Positions 1-7,236 of a stretch of 21,973 bases of DNA are shown here, piece after piece. The notes below the pieces were generated by a model. It had not been told where the DNA came from. It searched no databases and worked only from the letters and a program-made list of their open reading frames with translations. The stretch is from Falsiroseomonas sp044341625 (GTDB lineage: Bacteria; Pseudomonadota; Alphaproteobacteria; Acetobacterales; Acetobacteraceae). The stretch is from contig JBIIRI010000047.1 of assembly GCA_044341625.1 (NCBI GenBank), positions 1-21,973 on the forward strand, given 5' to 3'. Every line of letters begins with the position of its first letter. Position 1 is the stretch's first letter. The position numbers and the translations under genes were made by a program.

Positions 1-267
1 TTCCCGGTCGCCGCGGGTGTGGGTGGCGCGCGGCAGCATGCCGTACTCCGCCGTGACCCAGCCCTGGCCGGAATTCCGCAGGAAGGGCGGCACCTTGCCC
101 TCCACGCTCGCGGTGCAAAGCACCTCCGTCAGGCCGAAGCGGATCAGGCAAGACCCTTCCGCATGCCGGGCGGCGCCGGGCGCGAGGCTGACGGCGCGCA
201 GCTGGTCGGCGATGCGGCCGGAGGGGCGGACGAAGGGGGCTTTGAAGCCGGCGGGGAATTCGATCAT
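1..267 (-). CDS. rph: Ribonuclease PH, N-terminal part (cut by window edge)
   Basis: RNase PH is a phosphate-dependent 3'-5' exoribonuclease that trims tRNA 3' ends in the cytoplasm. Only the first 89 codons are present; the gene runs off the left edge. The reading shows the family landmarks in order: RPSGR (residues 14-18), an AEGS segment followed by the strand ending VLCTASVE, VPPFLR, then GWVTAEYGMLPRAT and RGDRE at the edge. The start is the ATG complementary to 265-267, which gives MIEFPAGFKAPFVRPSGR; no strong Shine-Dalgarno is visible. It is divergent from hrcA, an arrangement well known in Alphaproteobacteria. Catalytic and C-terminal regions lie outside the window, so integrity cannot be judged. 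Confidence 0.95.
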   Translation of the reverse strand, partial: MIEFPAGFKAPFVRPSGRIADQLRAVSLAPGAARHAEGSCLIRFGLTEVLCTASVEGKVPPFLRNSGQGWVTAEYGMLPRATHTRGDRE

Positions 268-324
268 GGCGCCCCGTAGCGCCCGTGGTGGGGGCGCGTC
301 CAGCATTGATGCCCCCGCACGCGG

Positions 325-354
325 TTGACCCATCCGTGGCGCTGCCCCTAGCGT
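325..354 (+). promoter_or_regulatory. Candidate hrcA promoter
   Basis: TTGACC (325-330) is a good -35, followed after 18 bases by TAGCGT (349-354), a weak -10. The -10 lies in the loop of a small palindrome, TGCCCC (343-348) and GGGGCA (357-362), which could be an operator or a leader hairpin. No canonical CIRCE element (TTAGCACTC-N9-GAGTGCTAA) is present between rph and hrcA. Only the -35 is convincing. Confidence 0.35.
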
Positions 355-388
355 TGGGGGCAAGCAGACGGTCAGGGACACAGATGCC

Positions 389-1513
389 ATGGGTCCGATG
401 CACCGGCCTCCGCGCCCCAGCCTGGCGCCGGCGGTGAGCCTTTCCACCTCTCCCTTCGGGCCCGGCCTGGCGCCGGGCCTCGATGACCGGGGGGCGGCGA
501 TCCTGCGCCAATTGGTCGAGCTTTACGTCGAAACCGGCGAGCCGGTGGGCAGCCGTACCCTGTCGCGCCGCCTGCCGCATGCGCTCTCGCCCGCCACGAT
601 CCGCAACGTGATGGCCGATCTGGAGGAAGCGGGGCTTCTCTTCGCCCCCCATACTTCCGCCGGCAGGTTGCCGACGGAACGTGGGCTCCGCCTGTTCGTG
701 GACGGCCTGCTGCAATTCGGCGCCCTGCCGGAGGAGGAGCGGGACGCGATCGCCGCCCGCTGCGCCGCCGGCGGGCGGTCCTTGCAGGACACGCTGGCCG
801 AGGCCGGGCAGATGCTGAGCGGCCTGGCCGGGGCCGCCGGGCTGGTGGTCGCGCCGAAAAGCGAGGCACCGCTGCGCCACATCGAATTCGTGGCGCTCGG
901 CGCGGGCCGGGCGCTGGTGGTGCTGGTGACTGCCGACGGGCAGGTCGAGAACCGCGTCATCGAGGTACCGGCGGGCCTGCCGCCATCGGCGCTGGTGCAG
1001 GCGGGCAACTACCTCAATGCCCGCCTGTCCGGCCGCACGCTGGAGGAAGCGCGCGGTGCCGTGCAGGGCGAGATGGCGGCGAACCGCACCGCGCTGGATG
1101 CGCTGACGCAGCAGGTGATCAATGCGGGGCTGGCCACCTGGTCTGGCGGCGGGGTAGGTGGCACGCTGATCCTGCGCGGCCAGGCGAAGCTGTTGCAGAA
1201 CATGGACCAGCTGCAGCGCGTGCAGGACATCCAGGCGCTGTTCGAGCGGCTGGAGACGCAGGAGACGATGCTGCGCTTGCTCGACCTCGCGCAGCGTGGG
1301 GAAGGCGTACAGATCTTCATCGGCGCCGAGAGCGGGTTGTTCGACAGCGCGGGGCTGTCGATGGTCGTGGCGCCGATCCGCAACGGCCTCGGCGGCGTCG
1401 ACCAGCGCATCGTGGGCGCGATCGGCGTGGTGGGTCCGACGCGCATCAATTACGGGCGGATCGTGCCGGTGGTGGACTACACGGCCCGCGTGATCGGGCG
1501 CCTGCTCGGGTAG
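389..1513 (+). CDS. hrcA: Heat-inducible transcription repressor HrcA
   Basis: HrcA represses chaperone genes (groESL, dnaK and similar) by binding CIRCE operators, and its folding depends on GroEL. The 374-residue product has the winged-helix region at about residues 33-105, with the signature run EPVGSRTLSRRL, LSPATIRNVMADLEEAGLL and HTSAGRLPTERGLRLFVDGLL. The dimerisation domain follows, ending VVDYTARVIGRLLG. The first 30 residues (proline- and serine-rich) are an extension before the usual start of homology. ATG 389 has AGGGA about 10 bases upstream; ATG 398 and GTG 434 are in-frame alternatives. It is divergent from rph as in many Alphaproteobacteria, but grpE does not follow it here. 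Confidence 0.96.
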   Translation: MGPMHRPPRPSLAPAVSLSTSPFGPGLAPGLDDRGAAILRQLVELYVETGEPVGSRTLSRRLPHALSPATIRNVMADLEEAGLLFAPHTSAGRLPTERGLRLFVDGLLQFGALPEEERDAIAARCAAGGRSLQDTLAEAGQMLSGLAGAAGLVVAPKSEAPLRHIEFVALGAGRALVVLVTADGQVENRVIEVPAGLPPSALVQAGNYLNARLSGRTLEEARGAVQGEMAANRTALDALTQQVINAGLATWSGGGVGGTLILRGQAKLLQNMDQLQRVQDIQALFERLETQETMLRLLDLAQRGEGVQIFIGAESGLFDSAGLSMVVAPIRNGLGGVDQRIVGAIGVVGPTRINYGRIVPVVDYTARVIGRLLG

Positions 1514-1538
1514 CGCCCCGCGGTTGCGGCTTGGGGCG
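1514..1538 (+). terminator. Weak hairpin after hrcA
   Basis: CGCCCC (1514-1519) pairs with GGGGCG (1533-1538) across a 13-base loop, starting immediately after the hrcA stop. There is no T-run, so it is at best a weak intrinsic terminator or a transcript-end stabiliser. Confidence 0.25.
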
Positions 1539-1558
1539 TGCGGGACCATCTGCCGCGC

Positions 1559-1840
1559 ATGATGGAATTCCGCCCCTCGATCAAGCGCAAGGCCGCGGGC
1601 TTCAGCCTGCTGGGCCTCGGCGTCATCGGCCTTGTCCTGCCCTTCCTGCAGGGCGTGCTGTTCCTCGCGCTCGGGATGTTCGTGCTGCGCCACCAATACA
1701 TGTGGGCCCATCGCGGCATGGGCTGGATCGCCGGGCGCTGGCCGGAGATGGTCACGAAGACCGAGGAGATGGAAGCGCGGCTTCTCCTCCGCCTCCGGGC
1801 GGGCACGGCGCGGCTGCGCGGGCTGCTCCGGCGCGGCTGA
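1559..1840 (+). CDS. Small membrane protein, PGPGW/DUF454-like
   Basis: This 93-residue product begins MMEFRPSIKRKAAGFSLL. A basic amphipathic start leads into a hydrophobic hairpin (roughly residues 12-42: GFSLLGLGVIGLVLPFLQGVL and FLALGMFVL), then a charged cytoplasmic-looking tail rich in Arg and Glu. The compact GxxLLxxGxxGLxLPxLxGxxFLxxG pattern resembles the small PGPGW-type putative transmembrane proteins, whose function is unknown. ATG 1559 or the adjacent ATG 1562 is preferred; an in-frame GTG at 1538 would overlap the hairpin after hrcA. No strong ribosome-binding site is visible. The link to hrcA is positional only. Confidence 0.6.
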   Translation: MMEFRPSIKRKAAGFSLLGLGVIGLVLPFLQGVLFLALGMFVLRHQYMWAHRGMGWIAGRWPEMVTKTEEMEARLLLRLRAGTARLRGLLRRG

Positions 1841-1876
1841 CCGCTGCCCCCAGGCCGGCGATCCTGCCGGGATCGC

Positions 1877-1905
1877 TTGACCGCGCGGCGCGCTGGGCGC
1901 AAATC
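1877..1905 (+). promoter_or_regulatory. Candidate hisF promoter in the 1841-2028 gap
   Basis: TTGACC (1877-1882), then 16-17 bases to an A-rich GCAAATC (1899-1905), is the only promoter-like pair in the 188-base gap before hisF. Just upstream is a short stem, CGATCC (1859-1864) and GGATCG (1870-1875). The -10 match is poor. Nothing else recognisable was seen in this gap. Confidence 0.3.
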
Positions 1906-2028
1906 CCGAAGATGGCGCGTGGCGCCGGAGGCATGCCCTCCGCGCGGCGCGCGAGCCCCACAACCAGGATCGCGATCCATGCCGCGCGGATGATGCGGCC
2001 CGGTCGCCGTCCGCCCCGGAGCCGTCGC

Positions 2029-2796
2029 GTGCTGGCCCTGCGCGTCATCCCCTGCCTCGACGTCAAGGACGGTCGCGTCGTGAAGGGCGTGAACTTCGTC
2101 GCGCTCCGCGATGCCGGCGATCCGGTGGAACAGGCCCGCGCCTATGGCCGCGAAGGCGCGGATGAGATCACCTTCCTCGACATCGGCGCGACGCATGAGA
2201 ACCGGGACACGATGTACGACGTCGTCTCCCGCACCGCGGCGGAGGTCTTCATCCCCCTCACGGTCGGCGGCGGCGTTCGCAGCGTGGAGGATATGCGCAA
2301 GCTGTTGCTGGCCGGGGCCGACAAGGTCTCGGTCAATTCGGCGGCTGTCACCGATCCTGCGCTGGTCACGCGCGGCGCCGAGGCCTTCGGCAGCCAGGCG
2401 ATCGTGGTGGCGATCGACGCCCGCCGCAGTGGGGCAGGCTGGGAGGTCTTCACCCATGGCGGCCGGCGCGGCACCGGGATCGATGCGGTGGCCTGGGCGC
2501 GGCAGATGGAACAGCGCGGGGCGGGAGAGCTTCTGCTGACCTCGATGGACCGCGACGGCACCAAGCAGGGCTTCGACCTCGATCTGCTGCGCGCGGTGCG
2601 GGCCAAGGTGCGGCTGCCGCTCGTCGCCTCGGGCGGTGTCGGCAACGCCGCGCATTTCGTCGATGGCGCGTTGGCCGGTGCTACCGGGCTGCTGGCCGCC
2701 AGCGTGTTCCATTATGGCGAGATGCGGATCGCCGACGCCAAGGCGGCGCTGGCCGCCGCCGGCCTTCCCATCCGCCCGGTCTCGGAGGCACCCTGA
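2029..2796 (+). CDS. hisF: Imidazole glycerol phosphate synthase, cyclase subunit HisF
   Basis: HisF uses ammonia delivered by HisH to convert PRFAR into imidazole glycerol phosphate and AICAR, in histidine biosynthesis. The (beta/alpha)8-barrel is complete: RVIPCLDVKDGRVVKG at the start, FLDIGATHENRDT, PLTVGGGVRS, ADKVSVNSAA, VVAIDARR, LLTSMDRDGTKQGFD and PLVASGGVGN (a second phosphate-binding loop). GTG 2029 has CGGAG seven bases upstream. It places the two catalytic aspartates at residues 11 and 130, the canonical numbering, which supports this start over ATG 1990/1993. Length is 255 residues, normal for the family. hisH and hisA are not adjacent on the upstream side. The stop overlaps the hisE start as ATGA. 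Confidence 0.97.
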   Translation: MLALRVIPCLDVKDGRVVKGVNFVALRDAGDPVEQARAYGREGADEITFLDIGATHENRDTMYDVVSRTAAEVFIPLTVGGGVRSVEDMRKLLLAGADKVSVNSAAVTDPALVTRGAEAFGSQAIVVAIDARRSGAGWEVFTHGGRRGTGIDAVAWARQMEQRGAGELLLTSMDRDGTKQGFDLDLLRAVRAKVRLPLVASGGVGNAAHFVDGALAGATGLLAASVFHYGEMRIADAKAALAAAGLPIRPVSEAP

Positions 2797-3398
2797 TGGC
2801 CAAGCCGACGAAGAAGGCCCAGGCGAAGAAGCCGTCCAAGGCGAAGCCCGAGGCGAAGGCCAAGCCGAAGGCGGCTGCGAAGCTGAAGGCCAAGCCCAAG
2901 CCCAAGCCCAAGGTCGGCAAGGCCGCGCGCCGCGCCGCCGCCCTGCCGATGCCCCCCGGCCTGCCGCGCCCCGCCACCCCCGCGCCCGCCCCTACCGACC
3001 CGGCGGCGAGCGCGATGGCCCCCTTCACTGTCGCGGGTGCCGATGCCGGCGTGCTGGATGCGCTGTGGCGCACGGTGGAGGCGCGCCGCCTGGCCGGCGA
3101 TGTCGAGCATTCGCACTCCGCCCGCCTCATCGCGCGCGGGACCGCGAAGGTGGCGCAGAAGCTCGGCGAGGAAGCGGTCGAATGCGTGATCGAGGCGACG
3201 CAGGGCAACCGCGGCGCCACGGTGCTGGAAAGCGCCGACCTGCTCTATCACCTGGTGGTGCTCTGGGTGGATGCGGGCATCCGGCCCGCGGAGGTCTGGG
3301 CCGAGCTTGCCCGCCGCCAGGGCATCTCCGGCATCGCCGAGAAGGCCGCGCGGCCCAAGGCGATCGTGCGCGCAGCGCAGACCACCAAGCTGCCCTGA
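2796..3398 (+). CDS. hisE: Phosphoribosyl-ATP pyrophosphatase HisE with lysine-rich N-terminal tail
   Basis: HisE hydrolyses phosphoribosyl-ATP to phosphoribosyl-AMP, the second step of histidine synthesis. The catalytic helical domain spans about residues 85-187: VLDALWRTVEARR, then HSHSARLIARGTAKVAQKLGEEAVECVIEA, the acidic ESADLLYHLVVLW motif, and the usual ending GISGIAEKAARPK. The protein is 200 residues, about twice the usual ~100-110. The extra N-terminus is an Ala/Lys/Pro tail with 17 lysines in the first 42 residues, resembling a histone H1-type tail, followed by a Pro-rich linker (51-70). ATG 2796 overlaps the hisF stop (ATGA), supporting translational coupling and therefore the long form. 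An in-frame ATG at residue 74 (position 3015) could give a conventional-length protein. Confidence 0.93.
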   Translation: MAKPTKKAQAKKPSKAKPEAKAKPKAAAKLKAKPKPKPKVGKAARRAAALPMPPGLPRPATPAPAPTDPAASAMAPFTVAGADAGVLDALWRTVEARRLAGDVEHSHSARLIARGTAKVAQKLGEEAVECVIEATQGNRGATVLESADLLYHLVVLWVDAGIRPAEVWAELARRQGISGIAEKAARPKAIVRAAQTTKLP

Positions 3399-3410
3399 GC
3401 TTTCGCAGCC

Positions 3411-3434
3411 CCGCCCGCCGGTCTTGCCGGGCGG
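3411..3434 (+). terminator. GC-rich hairpin between hisE and the HIT gene
   Basis: CCGCCCG (3411-3417) can pair with CGGGCGG (3428-3434) around a 10-base loop, 13 bases after the hisE stop. No T-run follows, so it may only attenuate transcription or protect the hisFE message. Confidence 0.3.
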
Positions 3435-3475
3435 CGGCGGCTTCGCCAAACAAGGGCCGCCGAGGAGGATCCGCG

Positions 3476-3862
3476 ATGCCCGTGTCAGGCCTGCCGCCCT
3501 ATGACCCGCAGAACATCTTCGCCCGCATCCTGCGTGGCGAGATCCCCTGCCGCCGCGTGCATGAGGACGCCTTCGCCCTGGCGTTCCACGACATCAACCC
3601 CCAGGCGCCGCTGCATGTGCTGGTGATCCCGAAGGGTGCCTATGTCTCCCACGCGGATTTTGCTGCGCAGGCGACGGAGGCCGAGATCACGGGCTTCTGG
3701 CGCGCCGTGGGCCAGGTGGCGCGAGAGCTTGGGCTGGAGGCGACCGGTCATCGCATCCTGTCCAACATGGGTGAGCATGGCGGCCAGGAAGTGCCCCATT
3801 TCCACGTCCACATCTTCGGCGGCCGCCCGCTGGGTCCCATGGTGTTCAAGACGGAGGCGTGA
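3476..3862 (+). CDS. HIT (histidine triad) nucleotide-binding protein, HinT-like
   Basis: HIT proteins of the HinT branch hydrolyse purine nucleoside phosphoramidates and acyl- or aminoacyl-adenylates in the cytoplasm. The 128-residue product starts YDPQNIFARILRGEIPCRRVHED, has HDINPQAPLHVLVIPK in the middle, and ends with the catalytic triad HFHVH (residues 108-112) followed by IFGGRPLG, all standard. ATG 3476 has a strong GAGGAGGA site at 3462-3469, so the start is secure. It sits after hisE, a neighbourhood common in Alphaproteobacteria; its own strong ribosome-binding site suggests independent translation. A specific substrate cannot be inferred. Confidence 0.93.
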   Translation: MPVSGLPPYDPQNIFARILRGEIPCRRVHEDAFALAFHDINPQAPLHVLVIPKGAYVSHADFAAQATEAEITGFWRAVGQVARELGLEATGHRILSNMGEHGGQEVPHFHVHIFGGRPLGPMVFKTEA

Positions 3863-3909
3863 GGCCGCCGCCGCTTGACCTGCTGTCCCATCCGCGCAAG
3901 CTCGTTCGC

Positions 3910-4755
3910 ATGAGCAACCCGCTGCCCGAGGCCCGCGCCGCGCTGGAAGCCGCCGGCCAGATCCCGGATGCCGAGCTCGACATCGCGGCGGTCGCCCTGC
4001 AGTTCGCGCGGGTGGACGCCCCCGTGGCGGATTGGCACGCGGCGCAGCAGCACCTGACCGACATTGCCCGCGCCGCGGTGGAGATCGCCGCCGCCGATGC
4101 GGAAGCCGATGCCGGCAATCTGCTGCGCCGCCGCGCTGCCCTGGCGGAACTGCTGCATGGCCGCTTCGGCTATGCCGGCGACACCGCGACCTATGACGAC
4201 CTGTCCAACGCCAATCTGCTGAAGGTGATGGAGCGTCGGCGCGGCCTGCCCGTCGCGCTCGGTATCCTCTGGCTGCATGCGGCCGACGCGGCGGGGTGGG
4301 AAGCGCATGGCGTGGACTTCCCCGGCCACTTCCTTGTGGCCCTGTCGGGGCGCGGGCAGGTGGTGGTGGATGTCTTCGGTGGCGGCGGGCAGCTGGAAGC
4401 GCGCGACCTGCGCGCGCTGCTGAAGACCTTTGCCGGCGACAGCGCGGAACTCGGCCCCGACACGCTGGCGCCGATGGGCAAGCGGGCGGTGCTGCTGCGG
4501 CTGCAGAACAACATCAAGGTGCGCCGCCTGCGCGATGGCGACCTCGCGGGCGCGGTGGCCTGCACCGAGGATATGCTGCGCCTGGCGCCGGCCGCCGCGC
4601 CGCTGTGGCGGGAAGCGGGCCTGATGCACCAGCGGCTCGGCCACATCACGGCGGCGATCCTGAACCTGGAACGCTTCCTCGCCCTCGCCCCCGATGGCCC
4701 GCAGTCGGCGCGCGTGAAGGGACTTCTGGATGAGTTGCGCCAGCGCTTGAACTAG
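3910..4755 (+). CDS. SirB1-family protein with transglutaminase-like fold and C-terminal TPR
   Basis: This 281-residue product carries the SirB1 hallmark at about residues 94-145: TYDDLSNANLLKVMERRRGLPVALGILWLHAA, then GVDFPGHFLVAL. The catalytic-cysteine position of true transglutaminases is not evident, as is usual for this family. Residues 195-275 look like tetratricopeptide helices (LQNNIKVRRLRDGDLAGAVACTEDMLRLAP, then a second helical pair ending ALAPDGPQ). The biochemical role of the family is unsettled. ATG 3910 is preferred over a GTG at 3859 that overlaps the HIT stop and has its GGAGG only one base away. The stop interlocks with that of the opposite gene in a shared CTAG. Confidence 0.85.
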   Translation: MSNPLPEARAALEAAGQIPDAELDIAAVALQFARVDAPVADWHAAQQHLTDIARAAVEIAAADAEADAGNLLRRRAALAELLHGRFGYAGDTATYDDLSNANLLKVMERRRGLPVALGILWLHAADAAGWEAHGVDFPGHFLVALSGRGQVVVDVFGGGGQLEARDLRALLKTFAGDSAELGPDTLAPMGKRAVLLRLQNNIKVRRLRDGDLAGAVACTEDMLRLAPAAAPLWREAGLMHQRLGHITAAILNLERFLALAPDGPQSARVKGLLDELRQRLN

Positions 4756-5735
4756 CTTTCGGCGGGCAGGGGGTTACCCACCGCGCGGCGCCGGAATGCG
4801 GCCAGGGTGCCCGACCGCAGCAGCGCGCTGGGCAGGCGATGGCCGACGATCTCTTCCGCCAGGTGGCCGGCGGCGATCAGCGCGTCGAGGTCGACGCCGG
4901 TGGCGATCCCCATCTCCTCGCAGAGCAGGACCAGTTCCTCGGTGCAGATGTTGCCCGGCGCGCCGGGTTGCCCGGCGAAGGGACAACCGCCCAAGCCCCC
5001 TACCGTCGTGTCGTAGCGCGTGGCGCCTAGGCGCAGCCCGGCCGCGGCATTGGCGATGCCCAACCCCCGCGTGTCGTGCAGATGCAGCGCGATCGGCGCA
5101 TCCGGCCAGCGTTCGCGCACGGTGCCGACGCCGCGCTCGATCCGCGTTGGTGTTCCCCAACCCATCGTGTCGGCCAGCGTGATCTCTGTGATCGTGGCGC
5201 CGGCTTCTGCCGCGATCTCCATCCCGTCCGCCACCGCCTGGACCACCTGGGCCGGCGCGACGTCGCCCGCATAGTTGCAGCCGAAGGCCGCCTGGATAGA
5301 GATGCGCGTGACGGGCACGCCGGCATCCTGGTGCAGGCGGGTCAGCGCGCGCATCGCCTCGATCTGGCCGGCGCGATCACGGTTCAGGTTCTTGCGCGAA
5401 AACGCCTCCGACGCCGCGAAGGAGATGGAGCCGTAGAGCTTCAGCTTGTCCCGGAACGCCAGCGCGCGGGCGAGCCCCTTGTCGTTGAACCACAGCGCGG
5501 TGAAGGCGACGCCGGGCGGTGGTGCTGTGGCTGCGACCACTGCTTCCGCATCCGCCCAGCCGGGCACGAGCTTCGCCGAGACGAAGGAACAGACCTGGAT
5601 CTGCCGCAGGCCGGTGGCGGCCAGGGCGTCGATCAGGGCCACCTTGCGGTCGGTCGGGATCGGGCCGGGCTCGATCTGGAAGCCCTCGCGCGGACCTTCC
5701 TCGCGGATTTCGATGGTGGCGGGCAGGTCGGTCAT
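4752..5735 (-). CDS. Hydroxymethylglutaryl-CoA lyase family protein
   Basis: HMG-CoA lyase cleaves HMG-CoA into acetoacetate and acetyl-CoA in leucine degradation; relatives cleave other hydroxyacyl-CoAs. The 327-residue TIM barrel has EGPREGFQ at 13-20, the metal-binding HLHDT (H218, H220), the cysteine loop VGGLGGCPFA (C251) and APGN (N262). The family's usual GPRDGLQ is GPREGFQ here, so the aspartate that binds the divalent metal in characterised lyases is a glutamate (E17). The substrate may therefore not be HMG-CoA. ATG (complement of 5733-5735) has AGGAGA nine bases upstream. It lies 46 bases downstream of the udgX-type gene on the same strand and could be read through from it, though a functional link is not obvious. 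Confidence 0.85.
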   Translation of the reverse strand: MTDLPATIEIREEGPREGFQIEPGPIPTDRKVALIDALAATGLRQIQVCSFVSAKLVPGWADAEAVVAATAPPPGVAFTALWFNDKGLARALAFRDKLKLYGSISFAASEAFSRKNLNRDRAGQIEAMRALTRLHQDAGVPVTRISIQAAFGCNYAGDVAPAQVVQAVADGMEIAAEAGATITEITLADTMGWGTPTRIERGVGTVRERWPDAPIALHLHDTRGLGIANAAAGLRLGATRYDTTVGGLGGCPFAGQPGAPGNICTEELVLLCEEMGIATGVDLDALIAAGHLAEEIVGHRLPSALLRSGTLAAFRRRAVGNPLPAES

Positions 5736-5781
5736 GGCGGTGGGTCTCCTGCCCGCAACAAGCCATGGCGGCCAGCGCCTG

Positions 5782-7236
5782 TCACGCGACCCGCGCCCTG
5801 GCCGCGCGCAGATCCTCCACGAAGGCGGCATAGGCGCGCCTCTGGCCTTCCTCGTCGGGGATGCGGAGCAGGTGGCTGGGATGGACGGTGGCGAAGACGG
5901 GGATGCCGTCCGGCCCTGGCAGCAGCGTGCCGCGCGCCTTCAGCACCGGCACTGGCTTGCCGGTCAGCGCGCGCAACGCAGTAGCGCCCATGCCGACCAG
6001 CAGCCTCGGCCCGACGATCCCGATCTCCCGCAGCAGGAAGGGGCGGTAATGGGCGATGTCGCCCGCGTCCGGCGCCTGGTGCAGGCGGCGCTTGCCGGAT
6101 GGGGTGAAGCGAAAATGCTTCACCGCATTGGTGACATAGGCAGCGTCCCGCATGATGTCGGCGGCCTCCAGCGCGCGGTTGAACAGCCGCCCGGCGGGGC
6201 CGACGAAGGGGCGGCCCTGGATGTCCTCCTCGTCGCCTGGCTGTTCGCCGACGAACATCAGCTTCGCGTCGAGCGGGCCTTCGCCGAAAACCTGCTGCGT
6301 CGCGCGGCGCGCGAAGTCGGGCAGGTCTTGGCGAGCGGCCAATTCGCGGGCGAGGGCGGCCAGTGCCGCGTTGCGGTCGGTTCCGGCGTCGAGCAGGTCC
6401 ATGTCGGGTTCAACGCGCGGGGCGGTGGCGGGCTTCTGCCGGTTCGGCTTCGGCGCCATTGCTTCCCGCGCTAGCATCGCTGCGACCCGCTGTGGCGCTT
6501 CGGCCATCAGGCGGGGGATGTCCGCCGCTTCCGGCAGGTTGCGCCAGTATTTGCGCGGCATTTCCGCGCGCATCGCGCCGGGCTTGAGGCGCGCGGGGTT
6601 GAAGATCGCGCCGTAGTAGGCGCGCCAGAGCGGCGCCACCGCATCATCCGCCGGCACATCGGCGCGCCGCCCGCCGGGGCCGAGCGCGATGTCTTGCCCG
6701 TCCCAAAGCAGGCTGCGCTTCGGCGTCACGATCGACCAGCGCAGCTGCGCGAAGCGGCGGATGAAGAAGCCGGCCTCGGCTTCCTCGATATGGTGGTCCG
6801 GCTCGAACCAGGCGATGTGGCGCGTGCCGGCTTCTGTCTCGACCTGCCGGAAGCGGAGGAAGGCGTGCATCTTGTGCGCGTCGCGCCGCACCGACTTCGC
6901 CATCGCCGCAAGCCGCAGGATGTCGGGGTCTGTCGCCACCTGCATCAGCGCGGGCTCGCCATGCGTCACGCGCCACAGGGTCCGGTACAGCAGCGCGAAG
7001 CGTTCGGGATCGCGATGGCGGATGGCGATCTCCGCCAATTCCACGAAGGCGCGCGGGACGGGAAAGGACAGGCCCGGCGCGGGGGCAGGGGCCTCGCCGC
7101 CGAACAGGCCGGGCGCCTCGCCGGCCACGCGCCATTCGACGGCATGCGGCGCAACGCCCGCGCCGACCAGCCCGCGTGCGGCCTGGCGCCAGGCGGCGAA
7201 ATCGGCGGGGCCCGGCAGCACGGCCGAGGTGGCCAT
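5782..7236 (-). CDS. DUF4130-UdgX fusion, uracil-DNA cross-linking protein
   Basis: UdgX-type proteins recognise uracil in DNA and, through a histidine in a KRRIH-like loop, become covalently joined to the abasic site instead of turning over. The 484-residue product is a fusion. The N-terminal half (about 1-255) is the DUF4130-type domain usually linked with UdgX and the neighbouring radical SAM protein. The C-terminal half is a family 4-like uracil-DNA glycosylase fold with GEQPGDEED (330-338), GRPFVGPAGRLFNRAL, the loop GKRRLHQ with the predicted nucleophile H386, and VHPSHLLR (451-458). Cysteine ligands for the iron-sulphur cluster are not evident: the first motif reads GEQPG and no Cys is visible in the C-terminal domain. 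The start ATG overlaps the upstream stop as TGATG, so the pair is translationally coupled. Confidence 0.92.
   Translation of the reverse strand: MATSAVLPGPADFAAWRQAARGLVGAGVAPHAVEWRVAGEAPGLFGGEAPAPAPGLSFPVPRAFVELAEIAIRHRDPERFALLYRTLWRVTHGEPALMQVATDPDILRLAAMAKSVRRDAHKMHAFLRFRQVETEAGTRHIAWFEPDHHIEEAEAGFFIRRFAQLRWSIVTPKRSLLWDGQDIALGPGGRRADVPADDAVAPLWRAYYGAIFNPARLKPGAMRAEMPRKYWRNLPEAADIPRLMAEAPQRVAAMLAREAMAPKPNRQKPATAPRVEPDMDLLDAGTDRNAALAALARELAARQDLPDFARRATQQVFGEGPLDAKLMFVGEQPGDEEDIQGRPFVGPAGRLFNRALEAADIMRDAAYVTNAVKHFRFTPSGKRRLHQAPDAGDIAHYRPFLLREIGIVGPRLLVGMGATALRALTGKPVPVLKARGTLLPGPDGIPVFATVHPSHLLRIPDEEGQRRAYAAFVEDLRAARARVA

Noticed and set aside
268..388. CIRCE operator upstream of hrcA
   Set aside because: No TTAGCACTC-N9-GAGTGCTAA or close variant is present; only a 6-bp TGCCCC/GGGGCA palindrome.
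1477..2712. Minus-strand open frame of 411 codons opposite hisF
   Set aside because: Shadow of hisF, whose catalytic residues are intact on the other strand.
5076..6474. Plus-strand open frames opposite the HMG-CoA-lyase and UdgX genes
   Set aside because: They overlap conserved minus-strand genes throughout and have shadow-type composition.
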